From the NCBI RefSeq assembly GCF_004138335.1, contig NZ_RYFW01000002.1, positions 1,593,501 to 1,657,500 of the forward strand: a DNA stretch of 64,000 bases, written 5' to 3'. The notes beneath the pieces are model-generated. The model searched no databases. It had not been told where the DNA came from and saw only the letters and a list, made by a program, of their open reading frames with translations. A program made the position numbers and the translations under genes. This document shows positions 8,055 through 16,573 of this stretch, piece after piece. The first letter of the stretch is position 1; every line of letters starts with the position of its first letter. Source of the stretch: Peristeroidobacter agariperforans (lineage in GTDB: Bacteria; Pseudomonadota; Gammaproteobacteria; Steroidobacterales; Steroidobacteraceae).

Positions 8055-9509
8055 CTATGCCGGCTCGCCTTCGAGCGCGGGCGCCAGGGGCAGCCGGACG
8101 CGGAAATGGGCGCCAGGAAACATTCCGTCGAGAATCTCGATCGAGCCGCCGTGCGCCTGCACGAATTCCGAGACCACCGACAGGCCGATGCCGGTGCCTT
8201 TGAGATGGCCGGAGACCGGCGCGCGTCCCGAATAGAAGGCGTCGAAAATCGCGGAGCGCTCATCCTTGGAAATGCCGGGGCCGGTATCCGCGACATCGAG
8301 CACCAGTTGATCCTTGTCCGCTTTGGCATGAATGAAAATGGTCCCGCCCCGGGGGCTGTATTTGAGCGCGTTCGACAGCAAGTTATCCAAGATCAGCTTG
8401 AGCTTGGCGCGATCCGCGTGCAGCTCGATGTCTTGTACTTTCAGATCCAGGTGCACCCGCTGCGCGAGCAACGTCAGCTGATGCGTTTCCAAGGCCGACT
8501 TGATCAGGGGCCGCAGCCGGAACTCCGATATCTCCAATCCCGCGTGCCGTGCCTGCCAGGCGCTGAACTCCAGCAGATTCTCGATCAGCTGCTGCAGCTT
8601 GATGCCGTTGTCGCGCAGGATGGTGGTGACCTCCCGCTGCGCGCTGTCCAGCTCACCGACCGCACCATCCATCAGCAACTCCGTGCCTTCGCGAATACTG
8701 GCAAGGGGCGTCTTCAACTCATGCGACATATGTCGCAGGAATCGATTACGCTCCTGCGCCAATTCCAGCAAACGCACGCGTAGCCATTCCAGCTGCCGGC
8801 CGAGGTTCACCAGGTCGACCGGGCCGCGCACTGCGATCGACTTCGAGAAGGTGCCCTTGCCGAGCTGGCTGATCGCCAGGTCGATCTGACGAATCGGGCG
8901 CATCAGCAGGAACGTGAACACGCCCACCAGCATCGCGGTCAGCAGTATCAGCACCGCCGACTGCCAGAACAGATACTTCTGCGTATCGGACGTCGACTGC
9001 TGCAGCCGTGACAAACCGGTTTCGACCTGCTCGCCGGTCGCCGCCGTTAGCGCAAACGCCGCCTGCCACATCGGCTGGACGGCGTCGACGGCGTCGCGGA
9101 TCACTTCCGGCGAGGCCGGCGTCGGCGATAGCAGGGCGGCGTCGATGCGCCGAAGCGAGTTGCGGATGGCCTGCAACTGGACCGCGTGCTCCTGATCGGC
9201 CGCGGTCGTCTCGATGCTGGCCAGGGTCGCGAGCAATCGTTCGCGGCTGTCGCCATACACGTCGAGCAGCCCCGGGTCGTTCAGCACCTGGTACAGCTTG
9301 GCGCTACGCTCGATCGGCGCGATCTGCTGGAACAGCTGCTGGGTGTAGTGCGTGGTCTGCACGCCGCTGCGGACCAGCGTCGCGCTCTCCTCGGACAGGT
9401 TCCGCACTTTGGTCGCGGCAATGACCACCCCGAGCAGCAGCGGGATGGAAACCAGCGCGAAACCGGTCAGCATCAGGCTGTTCAGTGAGCTCGGGCGAGG
9501 CAAACGCAT
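8055..9509 (-). CDS. glrK: Sensor histidine kinase GlrK/QseE
   Basis: A membrane histidine kinase of 484 residues. Transmembrane segment 1 lies around residues 12-32. A mostly helical periplasmic sensor domain follows to about 180, then transmembrane segment 2 (about 183-203), a HAMP linker, the phosphoacceptor H263 in HMSHELKTPL, and an HATPase domain with N box (DNLLSNALKYSP), DTGPGIS and GTGIGLS motifs. All catalytic elements look intact. It is the first gene of the glrK-qseG-glrR operon and should phosphorylate GlrR at D59. In enterics the system answers cell-envelope stress. It diverges from a possible tiny ORF at 9576-9668; the promoter should lie in 9510-9660. Confidence 0.93.
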   Translation of the reverse strand: MRLPRPSSLNSLMLTGFALVSIPLLLGVVIAATKVRNLSEESATLVRSGVQTTHYTQQLFQQIAPIERSAKLYQVLNDPGLLDVYGDSRERLLATLASIETTAADQEHAVQLQAIRNSLRRIDAALLSPTPASPEVIRDAVDAVQPMWQAAFALTAATGEQVETGLSRLQQSTSDTQKYLFWQSAVLILLTAMLVGVFTFLLMRPIRQIDLAISQLGKGTFSKSIAVRGPVDLVNLGRQLEWLRVRLLELAQERNRFLRHMSHELKTPLASIREGTELLMDGAVGELDSAQREVTTILRDNGIKLQQLIENLLEFSAWQARHAGLEISEFRLRPLIKSALETHQLTLLAQRVHLDLKVQDIELHADRAKLKLILDNLLSNALKYSPRGGTIFIHAKADKDQLVLDVADTGPGISKDERSAIFDAFYSGRAPVSGHLKGTGIGLSVVSEFVQAHGGSIEILDGMFPGAHFRVRLPLAPALEGEPA

Positions 9510-9575
9510 GGTGGCGGATTCTAGCGCTCGAAGTACCGCGATGCGCGGAAACTGCGTAGGAGGGAGGTGGCATCC

Positions 9576-9668
9576 ATGTCATTTCCAGGCCGATCTCAGG
9601 GGCGACTGCAGGGCCGGTCTCATACCGGCTTCAGCAGCCGCCTCAGGGGCGTGCCGTCCGGTCGTTAG
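9576..9668 (+). CDS. Candidate 30-codon ORF with a near-perfect ribosome binding site
   Basis: AGGAGGGAGGTGG at 9558-9570 contains GGAGGTG, seven bases complementary to the 16S anti-SD, and sits six bases before an ATG at 9576. The frame has 30 codons and ends TAG at 9666-9668. The predicted peptide is basic and rich in Arg, Gly and Ser. It lies between glrK and galE, opposite to both, and its last codons overlap the galE stop. I know no homologue. The ribosome site is unusually strong for chance, but the size means this remains a candidate. Confidence 0.35.
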   Translation: MSFPGRSQGRLQGRSHTGFSSRLRGVPSGR

Positions 9669-10660
9669 TTCTTCTGCAAGCCCGGTTCCTGTTGCAGGCG
9701 GCGCTCCCAGGCCAGCTGCGAGCGGATGATGGCCTCGAGGTCATCGTGCTGCGGCACCCAGCCCAGCACTTCACGGACGCGCTTGGCCTTGGCAACGAGC
9801 GAGGGCGGGTCGCCCGCCCGGCGGGGCTCCTCGACCGTTTTCAGCGGCTGGCCGGTCAGGCGGTTCATGGTCGAGATCACCTCGCGGACGCTGTAACCGT
9901 GCCCGTACCCGCAATTGAGCGTCACCGATGCGCCATTGGCGCGCAGGTAATCGAGCGCCTTCAAGTGTGCGCTGGCCAGGTCTTCGACATGGATGTAGTC
10001 GCGCACGCCGGTGCCGTCGGCGGTCGGATAGTCAGTGCCGAAAATCGAAACGTGCGGCCGTTTGCCCACGGCGGTTTCGGCTGCCACCTTCGTGAGCAGC
10101 GTCGCCTTGAGGGTCGATTGGCCGATGCGCTGTTGCGGATCGCATCCGGCCACATTGAAGTAGCGCAGCACCACGTAGCGCAGCGGCGAGGCGGCGGCCA
10201 GGTCACGCAGCATCCATTCGCTCATCAGCTTCGATGTGCCGTAGGGATTGATCGGCTGCGTCGGGCTGTCCTCGGCGGCGACGCCGCTCTCGGGAATGCC
10301 ATACACCGCAGCGGTGGAGGAGAACACGAAATGTTTGACGCCGGCTTCCTGAGCACATTGCAGCAGGTTGCGAGTCGAGCAAGTGTTATTGCCGTAGAAC
10401 TTCAGCGGATTCGACACCGACTCGGGAACGATGGTGTTGGCGGCGAAGTGCATGATGGTTTCGATGCGATGCTCGCGCAGGATGCGGCCGACCAGCTCGC
10501 GATCGCCGGTGTCGCCCACCACCAGCTCACCGTGCAACACCGCGGAGCGGAAGCCGGTGGACAGGTTGTCCAGCACCACTACTTTTTCCTGGCGCTCACC
10601 GAGCTGCCGAACCACGTGACTGCCGATGTAGCCGGCGCCGCCGGTGACGAGGATGGTCAT
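9665..10660 (-). CDS. galE: UDP-glucose 4-epimerase
   Basis: A GalE-type extended SDR of 331 residues interconverting UDP-glucose and UDP-galactose (some members also UDP-GlcNAc/GalNAc). The N-terminal GGAGYIGSH binds NAD. The catalytic set SSTAAVYG and NPYGTSK (YxxxK) is present, followed by the family segment LRYFNVAGC and, near the C-terminus, the substrate-binding RRAGDPP. Length is typical. No clear Shine-Dalgarno precedes the ATG at 10660. It could feed galactose into surface polysaccharide together with UXS at 5.0-6.1 kb. It diverges from srkA. Confidence 0.95.
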   Translation of the reverse strand: MTILVTGGAGYIGSHVVRQLGERQEKVVVLDNLSTGFRSAVLHGELVVGDTGDRELVGRILREHRIETIMHFAANTIVPESVSNPLKFYGNNTCSTRNLLQCAQEAGVKHFVFSSTAAVYGIPESGVAAEDSPTQPINPYGTSKLMSEWMLRDLAAASPLRYVVLRYFNVAGCDPQQRIGQSTLKATLLTKVAAETAVGKRPHVSIFGTDYPTADGTGVRDYIHVEDLASAHLKALDYLRANGASVTLNCGYGHGYSVREVISTMNRLTGQPLKTVEEPRRAGDPPSLVAKAKRVREVLGWVPQHDDLEAIIRSQLAWERRLQQEPGLQKN

Positions 10661-10852
10661 AGTCGATGTCGATCCAGTGTTGATAGGGAACGTTGTGCCG
10701 ATTCTAGCAGTTGCTCTGCGTCAGTAGCTCATCGGTAGTCCATTCATGGCGCACGCGTCGCTCGAATCAGACAGCCCGTCAATCTGCAATGGACTTCAGT
10801 CGCTGCCGCCGGTCACCATGGGCGCTGCCAGAGCATTGCCTTGTCGAACTTC

Positions 10853-11842
10853 ATGCCCAGACCCGACCCGCACCCCTACGACCGACTGACGCCCGACGTG
10901 ATCATTGCCGCCGTGGAATCGCTTGGCCGCGATTCCGACCGTCGCATCCTGGCACTGAATAGTTACGAGAATCGTGTCTATCAGGTGGGCATGGAGCAGA
11001 GCGCGCCGCTGATCGTGAAGTTTTATCGGCCGGGCCGCTGGTCCGACGCGGCGATTCATGAAGAACATGGCTTCGCGCTGGAGCTGGCCGCGGCCGAAGT
11101 ACCGGTGGTGCCGCCGTTGGTGCGCGATGGCCGCACGCTGTTCGAGTACGAAGGTTTTCGTTTCGCGCTGTTCGAGCGCCGCGGCGGTCGCTGGCCGGAG
11201 CTGGGCTCGGCCACCGAGCGCGAATGGATGGGGCGTTTCCTCGGGCGCATTCATATGATCGGACGCCGGCAGCGCTTTCGTCATCGCGAGCGCATCGACA
11301 TCGAGCGCATGGGCGAACAGTCACGCGAGTTCCTGCTGACCAACGGCTGGATTCCGTCGCACCTGGAAGCTGCTTACGAGTCGCTGACGCGCGATCTGCT
11401 CGAGGCGGTGAGTGAAACATTCGACAACGCGCACGGCGTGGCCGAGCTGCGGCTGCACGGCGATTGTCATCGCGGCAATGTGCTGTGGACCGACGACGGG
11501 CCGCACTTCGTGGATCTGGATGACTGCGCGATGGGGCCGGCGATCCAGGATCTATGGATGCTGCTGTCTGGAAATCGCAATGACATGGGCGAGCAGTTGT
11601 CACAACTGCTCGAGGGCTATTCGCAGTTCGCGGACTTCGACTATCGCGAGCTGGTGCTGGTGGAGAGCTTGCGTACGTTGCGGATGATTCACTATTCGGC
11701 GTGGCTGGCGCGGCGCTGGTCCGACCCGGCATTTCCCGCGGCCTTTCCCTGGTTCGTCGAGCCGCGCTATTGGGAGAACCAGGTGCTGTCGCTGCGCGAG
11801 CAGTTGGGCGCGATTGCCGAAGGGCCGCTCGACTTGCGCTGA
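10853..11842 (+). CDS. srkA: Stress-response serine/threonine kinase SrkA (YihE)
   Basis: A cytosolic aminoglycoside-phosphotransferase-fold kinase of 329 residues matching SrkA/YihE. Family signatures include LNSYENRVYQ near the N-terminus, an ATP-binding Lys in IVKFYRPGRW, the catalytic loop LHGDCHRGNVLW and metal-binding FVDLDDC. In E. coli this kinase protects stressed cells from MazF-mediated death and works with the Cpx system. The ATG at 10853 gives a normal N-terminus; a TTG twelve bases upstream is an alternative. Neither has a strong ribosome site. It is apparently monocistronic, and no dsbA follows, unlike in enterics. Confidence 0.92.
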   Translation: MPRPDPHPYDRLTPDVIIAAVESLGRDSDRRILALNSYENRVYQVGMEQSAPLIVKFYRPGRWSDAAIHEEHGFALELAAAEVPVVPPLVRDGRTLFEYEGFRFALFERRGGRWPELGSATEREWMGRFLGRIHMIGRRQRFRHRERIDIERMGEQSREFLLTNGWIPSHLEAAYESLTRDLLEAVSETFDNAHGVAELRLHGDCHRGNVLWTDDGPHFVDLDDCAMGPAIQDLWMLLSGNRNDMGEQLSQLLEGYSQFADFDYRELVLVESLRTLRMIHYSAWLARRWSDPAFPAAFPWFVEPRYWENQVLSLREQLGAIAEGPLDLR

Positions 11843-12057
11843 ACGCATGCTGAATAACGTCATCCCGCTCCACGGCTGCACCGTCGCGTCAATCGGGAAT
11901 GCGAACGCATCGACTTTTTGCAGTTCCGACGCTGTGATAGCGTCCCGCGCCAAGTCGGCAGCTCGTGTGCTGAGACGGGCAAGAAACGAATAGCCGTTAC
12001 GGATATCTTTTGAGCATCGTAAACATCGCCCGGCAGGGGCGCTCGAGTACCGAACAA

Positions 12058-13824
12058 ATGCCGCAGGAATTCTCCCGTCTCGCTCGCCTGATCACCACGC
12101 TGGCCGGTTTCACGGTGCTCGCCGCATGCGGTGGCGGCGGCAGCGGTCCGGGCGACGACGATGGGAATCCTCCTCCGAGCGGCGGCAGCGTCACGGTGAG
12201 CGGCAAGATCACTTTCGACCGCCTGGTGTTCTCGACCACGCCCGACGCGGGCCTGAACCCCAACGCTCCCGTCGAGTCGCCGGCGCGTCAGATTATCGTG
12301 CAGGCGGTATCCGGCAGCGCGACCGTGGCCACGACGACCACCGACGCCAATGGCGATTACACTTTCTCGGTGCCGGCGAATACAAACATCTTCATTCGTG
12401 CGCGCGCCGAGATGACCAAAACGGGCAGCGCGCCGACGTGGGCGTTCGCAGTTCGTGACAACACCAGCGCCGATGCGGTCTATGTGCTGGACGGCTCGAG
12501 CTTCAACAGCGGCACGGCCAATGTGACTCGCAATCTGCGCGCGCCATCGGACTGGAATGGCAATGGCTATAACGCGGGCCGTCGAGCGGCGCCCTTTGCC
12601 ATTCTCGACACCGTGTATCAGGCCAAACAGCTCGTCCTGAGCGCGAACCCTAACGCACAGTTTCCGGAGCTGGATCTATTCTGGAGCGAGGACAACAAGG
12701 GCACCGATACGTTTTGTCCCGACACCGGCGATATCGGCACGTCGTTCTATTTCCGCGATCCGTCACGCGAGACGACGGATGGGTGTGCCGGCGCGCAGCG
12801 TCCGCCGCTTCCGGACGGCATTTATATCCTCGGTTACTTTGCAGAGGACGCCCTCGGCGACACGGATGAATACGACGCGCACGTGATCGCGCACGAATTC
12901 GGTCACTATTTCGAAGACCGTTTCAGCCGCTCCGATTCCATCGGCGGCCAGCACCAGATCGGCGATCGTCTCGACCTGCGCGTCGCGTTCGGCGAAGGCT
13001 GGGGCAATGCGTTCGGCGCGATGTCGTTGAACGATCCGCAGTACCGCGATTCTTCGCGCGGTGTCAGCCAGGACTTCGGATTCAATCTCGAAAGCGACCA
13101 GGGCGCCGCTGAAGGTTGGTTCTCGGAAACCTCAGTGGGCGAGTTCCTGTGGGACGTGTTCGATTCGACGGCGGATGGCGGCGATAACGTTGCGCTCGGC
13201 TTTACGCCGATCTACACCGTGATGACGACCGATCAGGTCGACACCGATGCATTGACGAGCATCTATTCGTTCGCCACGGCGCTGCGCTCGCAGAACTCGG
13301 GCTCGGCGGGCGCGATCGCCAACCTGCTCAACAATGAGGACATCGAGAGCACGCCCGACGCCTTTGGCACGGGTGAGACGAATAACGGCGGCGATATCGA
13401 TCCACGGGCGCTGCCGGTTTACGGCGAGCTCGTGCTGAATCAGCTGCAGAGCGGCGTCTGCAGCGTCTCGTTTGCGGGCAGCAAGGACCCGATCGAGGAG
13501 CCCGAGGCCAATCCGAACAAGCTGGGCAATCATCGTTTCTTCCGCTTCGTCAACAACACGACTCGCTTGGTGACCATCAGAGCGCAGGGGGCGGCGGCGC
13601 CTACACCGACTCCGCTCGCTCCTACCGTGCCGGCAACCGATCCGGACATCTACGTGTTCCGGCAGGGGGAGCTGGCGTTGGCGGGTACGAGTACCGGCAC
13701 CAGCGTGGAAACGGTCTCCGGAGAACTGGCTGCGGGCACTTACATCATCGACGTGTCCGACTTCGACACCGCGGGCACCAACCAGCCGCCGCGTTGCATG
13801 ACCGTCAGCATCACCGGCAACTGA
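12058..13824 (+). CDS. Secreted lipoprotein with HExxH metalloprotease-like domain
   Basis: A 588-residue exported lipoprotein. The signal peptide ends in a lipobox-like TVLAACG followed by a Gly/Asp/Pro/Ser linker. A carboxypeptidase-regulatory or Ig-like domain follows (consistent with TTTDANGDYTFSVPA). The central catalytic-looking region carries HVIAHEFGHYFEDRF, a HExGHxxE-type zinc motif, and about 40 residues on an AFGEGWGNAFGA segment that could supply the third ligand Glu. The C-terminal 100 residues resemble a prepeptidase (PPC-like) beta domain. An extracellular or outer-membrane zinc peptidase is the best guess; no named family is certain. The ATG at 12058 is chosen because it gives a proper lipoprotein signal; a TTG at 12010 would extend it by 16 residues. 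The next gene, also a lipoprotein, follows about 55 bases later. Confidence 0.75.
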   Translation: MPQEFSRLARLITTLAGFTVLAACGGGGSGPGDDDGNPPPSGGSVTVSGKITFDRLVFSTTPDAGLNPNAPVESPARQIIVQAVSGSATVATTTTDANGDYTFSVPANTNIFIRARAEMTKTGSAPTWAFAVRDNTSADAVYVLDGSSFNSGTANVTRNLRAPSDWNGNGYNAGRRAAPFAILDTVYQAKQLVLSANPNAQFPELDLFWSEDNKGTDTFCPDTGDIGTSFYFRDPSRETTDGCAGAQRPPLPDGIYILGYFAEDALGDTDEYDAHVIAHEFGHYFEDRFSRSDSIGGQHQIGDRLDLRVAFGEGWGNAFGAMSLNDPQYRDSSRGVSQDFGFNLESDQGAAEGWFSETSVGEFLWDVFDSTADGGDNVALGFTPIYTVMTTDQVDTDALTSIYSFATALRSQNSGSAGAIANLLNNEDIESTPDAFGTGETNNGGDIDPRALPVYGELVLNQLQSGVCSVSFAGSKDPIEEPEANPNKLGNHRFFRFVNNTTRLVTIRAQGAAAPTPTPLAPTVPATDPDIYVFRQGELALAGTSTGTSVETVSGELAAGTYIIDVSDFDTAGTNQPPRCMTVSITGN

Positions 13825-13881
13825 TAACAAAGAATGGCGAGCGTTGACCTTCGGGCGCGTCATAATAGAGGCATGATCAGA

Positions 13882-14484
13882 ATGAAGCTTTCATCGCGGC
13901 AGTTGCGGGCTTGTTTGCCAATGGCCACCCTCGTAATGCTGGGAGCGTGCGGTTCCGAGCCCGAGCCGCAGGCGACTGCGCCCGCGGCGCCGGAGCAGGC
14001 CAAGCCGGCCGTAGCGGCGGCGCCGAAGGATGAGACGGCAAACTTCGCCAGAGCCGTGGGCGACGGCAAGCCCGGCGCGGCGGTGAACATCCGCTACGAA
14101 TTCAGCAGCAAGCCCACCCTCGGTGTGCCGACCGAGCTCGATGTGGTGTTCATCCCCAGTGCCGGCGTCGATTCGATGGATGCCAAGCTGGGCGGCATGG
14201 AAGGCATCACACTCGCGGGCACGCTGATCGCGAACTTTGCGCCGGTGGAAGCCGGCAAGCCCTACCATCACAAGATATCGGTGCTGCCGGATCGCACCGG
14301 CGTGTTCTACATCACCGCCTCGGTGAACACCCAGATCGCCGGCTCCGCGTTGAACCGCACCTTCTCGATTCCATTCGTCGTCGGTAACGTCGCCGCTCAG
14401 CAGAAGCCGACGCCGCCCAAGGACGACAAGGGCGAGTCCATCAAGTCGATGCCGGCCGAAGAAAGCTCCGAGCCGAAGCGGTAA
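13882..14484 (+). CDS. Small lipoprotein of unknown function
   Basis: About 200 residues. A signal peptide ends in the lipobox VMLGACG. An Ala/Pro/Glu-rich linker (about 25-55) leads to a single beta-rich domain (about 65-175), and the tail is charged and Lys/Glu-rich. I recognise no catalytic motif. AGAGG (13867-13871) is ten bases before the ATG at 13882 but only one base before the alternative ATG at 13873, so the later start is preferred. It follows the metalloprotease-like lipoprotein closely and may be cotranscribed. A strong hairpin follows the stop. Confidence 0.7.
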   Translation: MKLSSRQLRACLPMATLVMLGACGSEPEPQATAPAAPEQAKPAVAAAPKDETANFARAVGDGKPGAAVNIRYEFSSKPTLGVPTELDVVFIPSAGVDSMDAKLGGMEGITLAGTLIANFAPVEAGKPYHHKISVLPDRTGVFYITASVNTQIAGSALNRTFSIPFVVGNVAAQQKPTPPKDDKGESIKSMPAEESSEPKR

Positions 14485-14497
14485 TCTCTGCTCTGCA

Positions 14498-14524
14498 AAC
14501 GGACGCGGCGCGGCCGCGTCCGTT
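14498..14524 (+). terminator. Hairpin after the lipoprotein gene
   Basis: Perfect 11-bp arms (14498-14508 with 14514-14524, core GGACGCGG/CCGCGTCC, 5-base loop) begin 13 bases after the stop. There is no T run, so it may act as a transcript end stabiliser or a weak intrinsic terminator. It separates this gene from the AraC-controlled unit. Confidence 0.55.
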
Positions 14525-14543
14525 CCAATCTGTTGAAATCAAC

Positions 14544-14563
14544 TAGCTAAAGATTTCGACAGC
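14544..14563 (+). promoter_or_regulatory. Putative AraC-regulator box upstream of the DUF4331 operon
   Basis: TAGCTAAAGATTTCGACAGC ends 55 bases before the ATG at 14619. A copy with 18 of 20 identical bases occurs at 17414-17433, 58 bases before the Cys-rich gene. The GACA part could overlap a -35 element, a usual place for a class II activator site. The AraC gene lies in this operon, so it is the natural candidate protein; that link is inference. Confidence 0.6.
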
Positions 14564-14618
14564 CCCGCCAGCGCGCCGCGCCTACCGTCTCGTCCATCTT
14601 TTGCGATGGATGGAACGT

Positions 14619-15752
14619 ATGACGCAACGAATTCGGAATCGCGCCTTGACTCTGACGGCGATGCTCGCCGCCAGCCCGTTGTTCGCAGCGGATCATCTCG
14701 ACACGCCCAGCGTAATCGCAGACCCACGGGCCGACATCGGCGATCTGTATGCATGGACCTCTTACGACGGCCGTCAGCTCAACCTGGCGATGACGATCGT
14801 CGGGCACACGTTCTCCGACCAGCTGCAGTACGTGTTTCACATCGATAGCGGCAAACGGTTTGGCGAAACGACTGCCACGACCGATATCGTGTGTCGGATT
14901 GCCAGCGCCGGCAACGTCCTTTGCAAGGTGGGCAATACCGCTGTCGCGCGTGTGTTTGCCGGGTTGCGGGACGATCCGTTTTACAACAACGTGAAGGGCA
15001 CTCGAGAGGCATATGCCGTGGCCGCGGACGCGATGATGGGCAGCGCAAAGAGCGATGCGGCCGGCTGTCCCATGTTCAGCGAGACGACGTCCAAATTGAT
15101 CCTGGAAACGTGGCGGCACACCGGCGGTGGGCCGGCGAAGAATTTTCTGGCCGGTTGGACGCCGGCGTCGCTGGTGGTCTCGGTGGATCTGAATGTCATC
15201 AATCGCGGCGGAACGATGCTCGGCGTTTGGGCGACGACGGTGCTAGCAAGCAAACAGATCGACCGTATGGGCCGTCCGCTCACCGGCAATGCGCTCCTGG
15301 GTTCGTTCGCCGAGGAGGAGACGAGCGATCGACTCAAGGAGCGTTACAACAGCGCGACTCCTGCCACGGGCGCGGAATTCATTCCCGAAATGGAAAGAAC
15401 GTTGGGCATCTACGATGGCTTCGATGGGAAGTGCGGCAATCAGCTGCTCGCCGACCCCAAAGCGGCCTCGCCCGCGCGATATCGTGCGTTGGCCACGGTG
15501 CTCGCGGACGATCGGCTGTGGATCAACAGTGAATCCAGCATCTGCGGTGAGTTCTTCTCGGTCGAGTTCACCGCGCTGGGCGGTGACGATGCGAAAGTGA
15601 TCTATTGCGGAGGCCGCACACCGAACGACGACGCCATCGACGTGTATCGCTCGGTGTTGTCGATGGGGCAGGCGCAGGGCATCGATGACGGCGTCGATCG
15701 CGACGACCGCGAACACTCGATCAGTGACTTTCCTTTCCTGGCGGCGCCATGA
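14619..15752 (+). CDS. Exported DUF4331-family protein
   Basis: A 377-residue exported protein. The signal peptide (about 1-23, ending LFA-ADH) is followed directly by the DUF4331 hallmark ADHLDTP...DIGDLYAW. The rest is beta-rich with Cys residues that could form disulfides. The family has no agreed function. The ATG at 14619 is preferred over 14601 (TTG) and 14610: it gives a compact signal peptide and puts the upstream box at nearly the same distance as in the other boxed gene. It overlaps the DUF4198 gene by an ATGA, so the three genes form one translationally coupled unit ending with the AraC regulator. A role in periplasmic metal or redox handling is possible but unproven. Confidence 0.8.
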   Translation: MTQRIRNRALTLTAMLAASPLFAADHLDTPSVIADPRADIGDLYAWTSYDGRQLNLAMTIVGHTFSDQLQYVFHIDSGKRFGETTATTDIVCRIASAGNVLCKVGNTAVARVFAGLRDDPFYNNVKGTREAYAVAADAMMGSAKSDAAGCPMFSETTSKLILETWRHTGGGPAKNFLAGWTPASLVVSVDLNVINRGGTMLGVWATTVLASKQIDRMGRPLTGNALLGSFAEEETSDRLKERYNSATPATGAEFIPEMERTLGIYDGFDGKCGNQLLADPKAASPARYRALATVLADDRLWINSESSICGEFFSVEFTALGGDDAKVIYCGGRTPNDDAIDVYRSVLSMGQAQGIDDGVDRDDREHSISDFPFLAAP

Positions 15753-16573
15753 GCGGTCCTGGCATTGTCACAGCTACGCTGCTGGCCGGGCTCGTCCTCG
15801 CACCCGCGGTGCACGCGCATGACTTCTGGATCCAGCCGCAAGCTTACTGGTCGGAAGTCAACGCCTCGATTCCAATCACGCTACAAGTCGGGCACGGCAT
15901 GCAGCGGCAACGATCGCAGATTCGATCGAGTCGCATTGCTCGGATCGTCGTGTTTGCTCCAGATGGGACGGTGCGTGATCTGCGTGAAAACTTGCATCTG
16001 CGTGGCGCAAGCGACGACGGTCATTTGCACTTCGAGACTTCAGGCACCCATGTCGTCGTGCTGGAAACAGATAATCGCGGTCGAAGTGCGTTGCCTGCGG
16101 AGCGGTTCAATAAGTACGTACAGGAGGAGGGTTTGACGGCAGCGCTCGATTACCGCCAGCGCACGAGCAAGATGGCAATGGATGCCGCCGAGAGCTATCG
16201 CCGTGTGACGAAGTCGATCGTTCAGGTGGGCAAGCTAGGTACGCCCTGCGGATCTCACATTACGTCACCGTTGGGACTGCCGCTGGAAATCGTCCTCGAG
16301 CAGAATCCCTACGCCGAGGCCCGCAGCGACCTGCCAGTCCGTGTGTTCTTCGAGGGGCAGCCGTTGGCGGGAGCCCTTGTGAAACTGACGCGGCTCGAAC
16401 ATGACGAGGTGCCGGTCGAGGCGCGTCGGACGGATCCGTCTGGCCGCGCCAGTTTTCGGCTGACTCCCACCGGTGCCTGGTTGCTAAATGTGGTCTGGAC
16501 GAAGCCTGTGACCGGACCGTCCGATGTAGACTTCGACACGACCTTCTCCAGTCTCACCTTCGGCTTTCCATGA
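15749..16573 (+). CDS. Periplasmic DUF4198-family protein
   Basis: A 274-residue exported protein with a signal peptide ending VHA-HDFW. The exposed N-terminal His-Asp-Phe-Trp after cleavage is characteristic of the DUF4198 group. This group is often found next to metal (nickel or cobalt) uptake or TonB systems and is thought to bind metal through the new N-terminal His; that is family knowledge, not shown here. The C-terminal half has an Ig-like domain. Start and stop overlap both neighbours (ATGA in each case), so it is cotranscribed with the DUF4331 and AraC genes. Confidence 0.8.
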   Translation: MSGPGIVTATLLAGLVLAPAVHAHDFWIQPQAYWSEVNASIPITLQVGHGMQRQRSQIRSSRIARIVVFAPDGTVRDLRENLHLRGASDDGHLHFETSGTHVVVLETDNRGRSALPAERFNKYVQEEGLTAALDYRQRTSKMAMDAAESYRRVTKSIVQVGKLGTPCGSHITSPLGLPLEIVLEQNPYAEARSDLPVRVFFEGQPLAGALVKLTRLEHDEVPVEARRTDPSGRASFRLTPTGAWLLNVVWTKPVTGPSDVDFDTTFSSLTFGFP

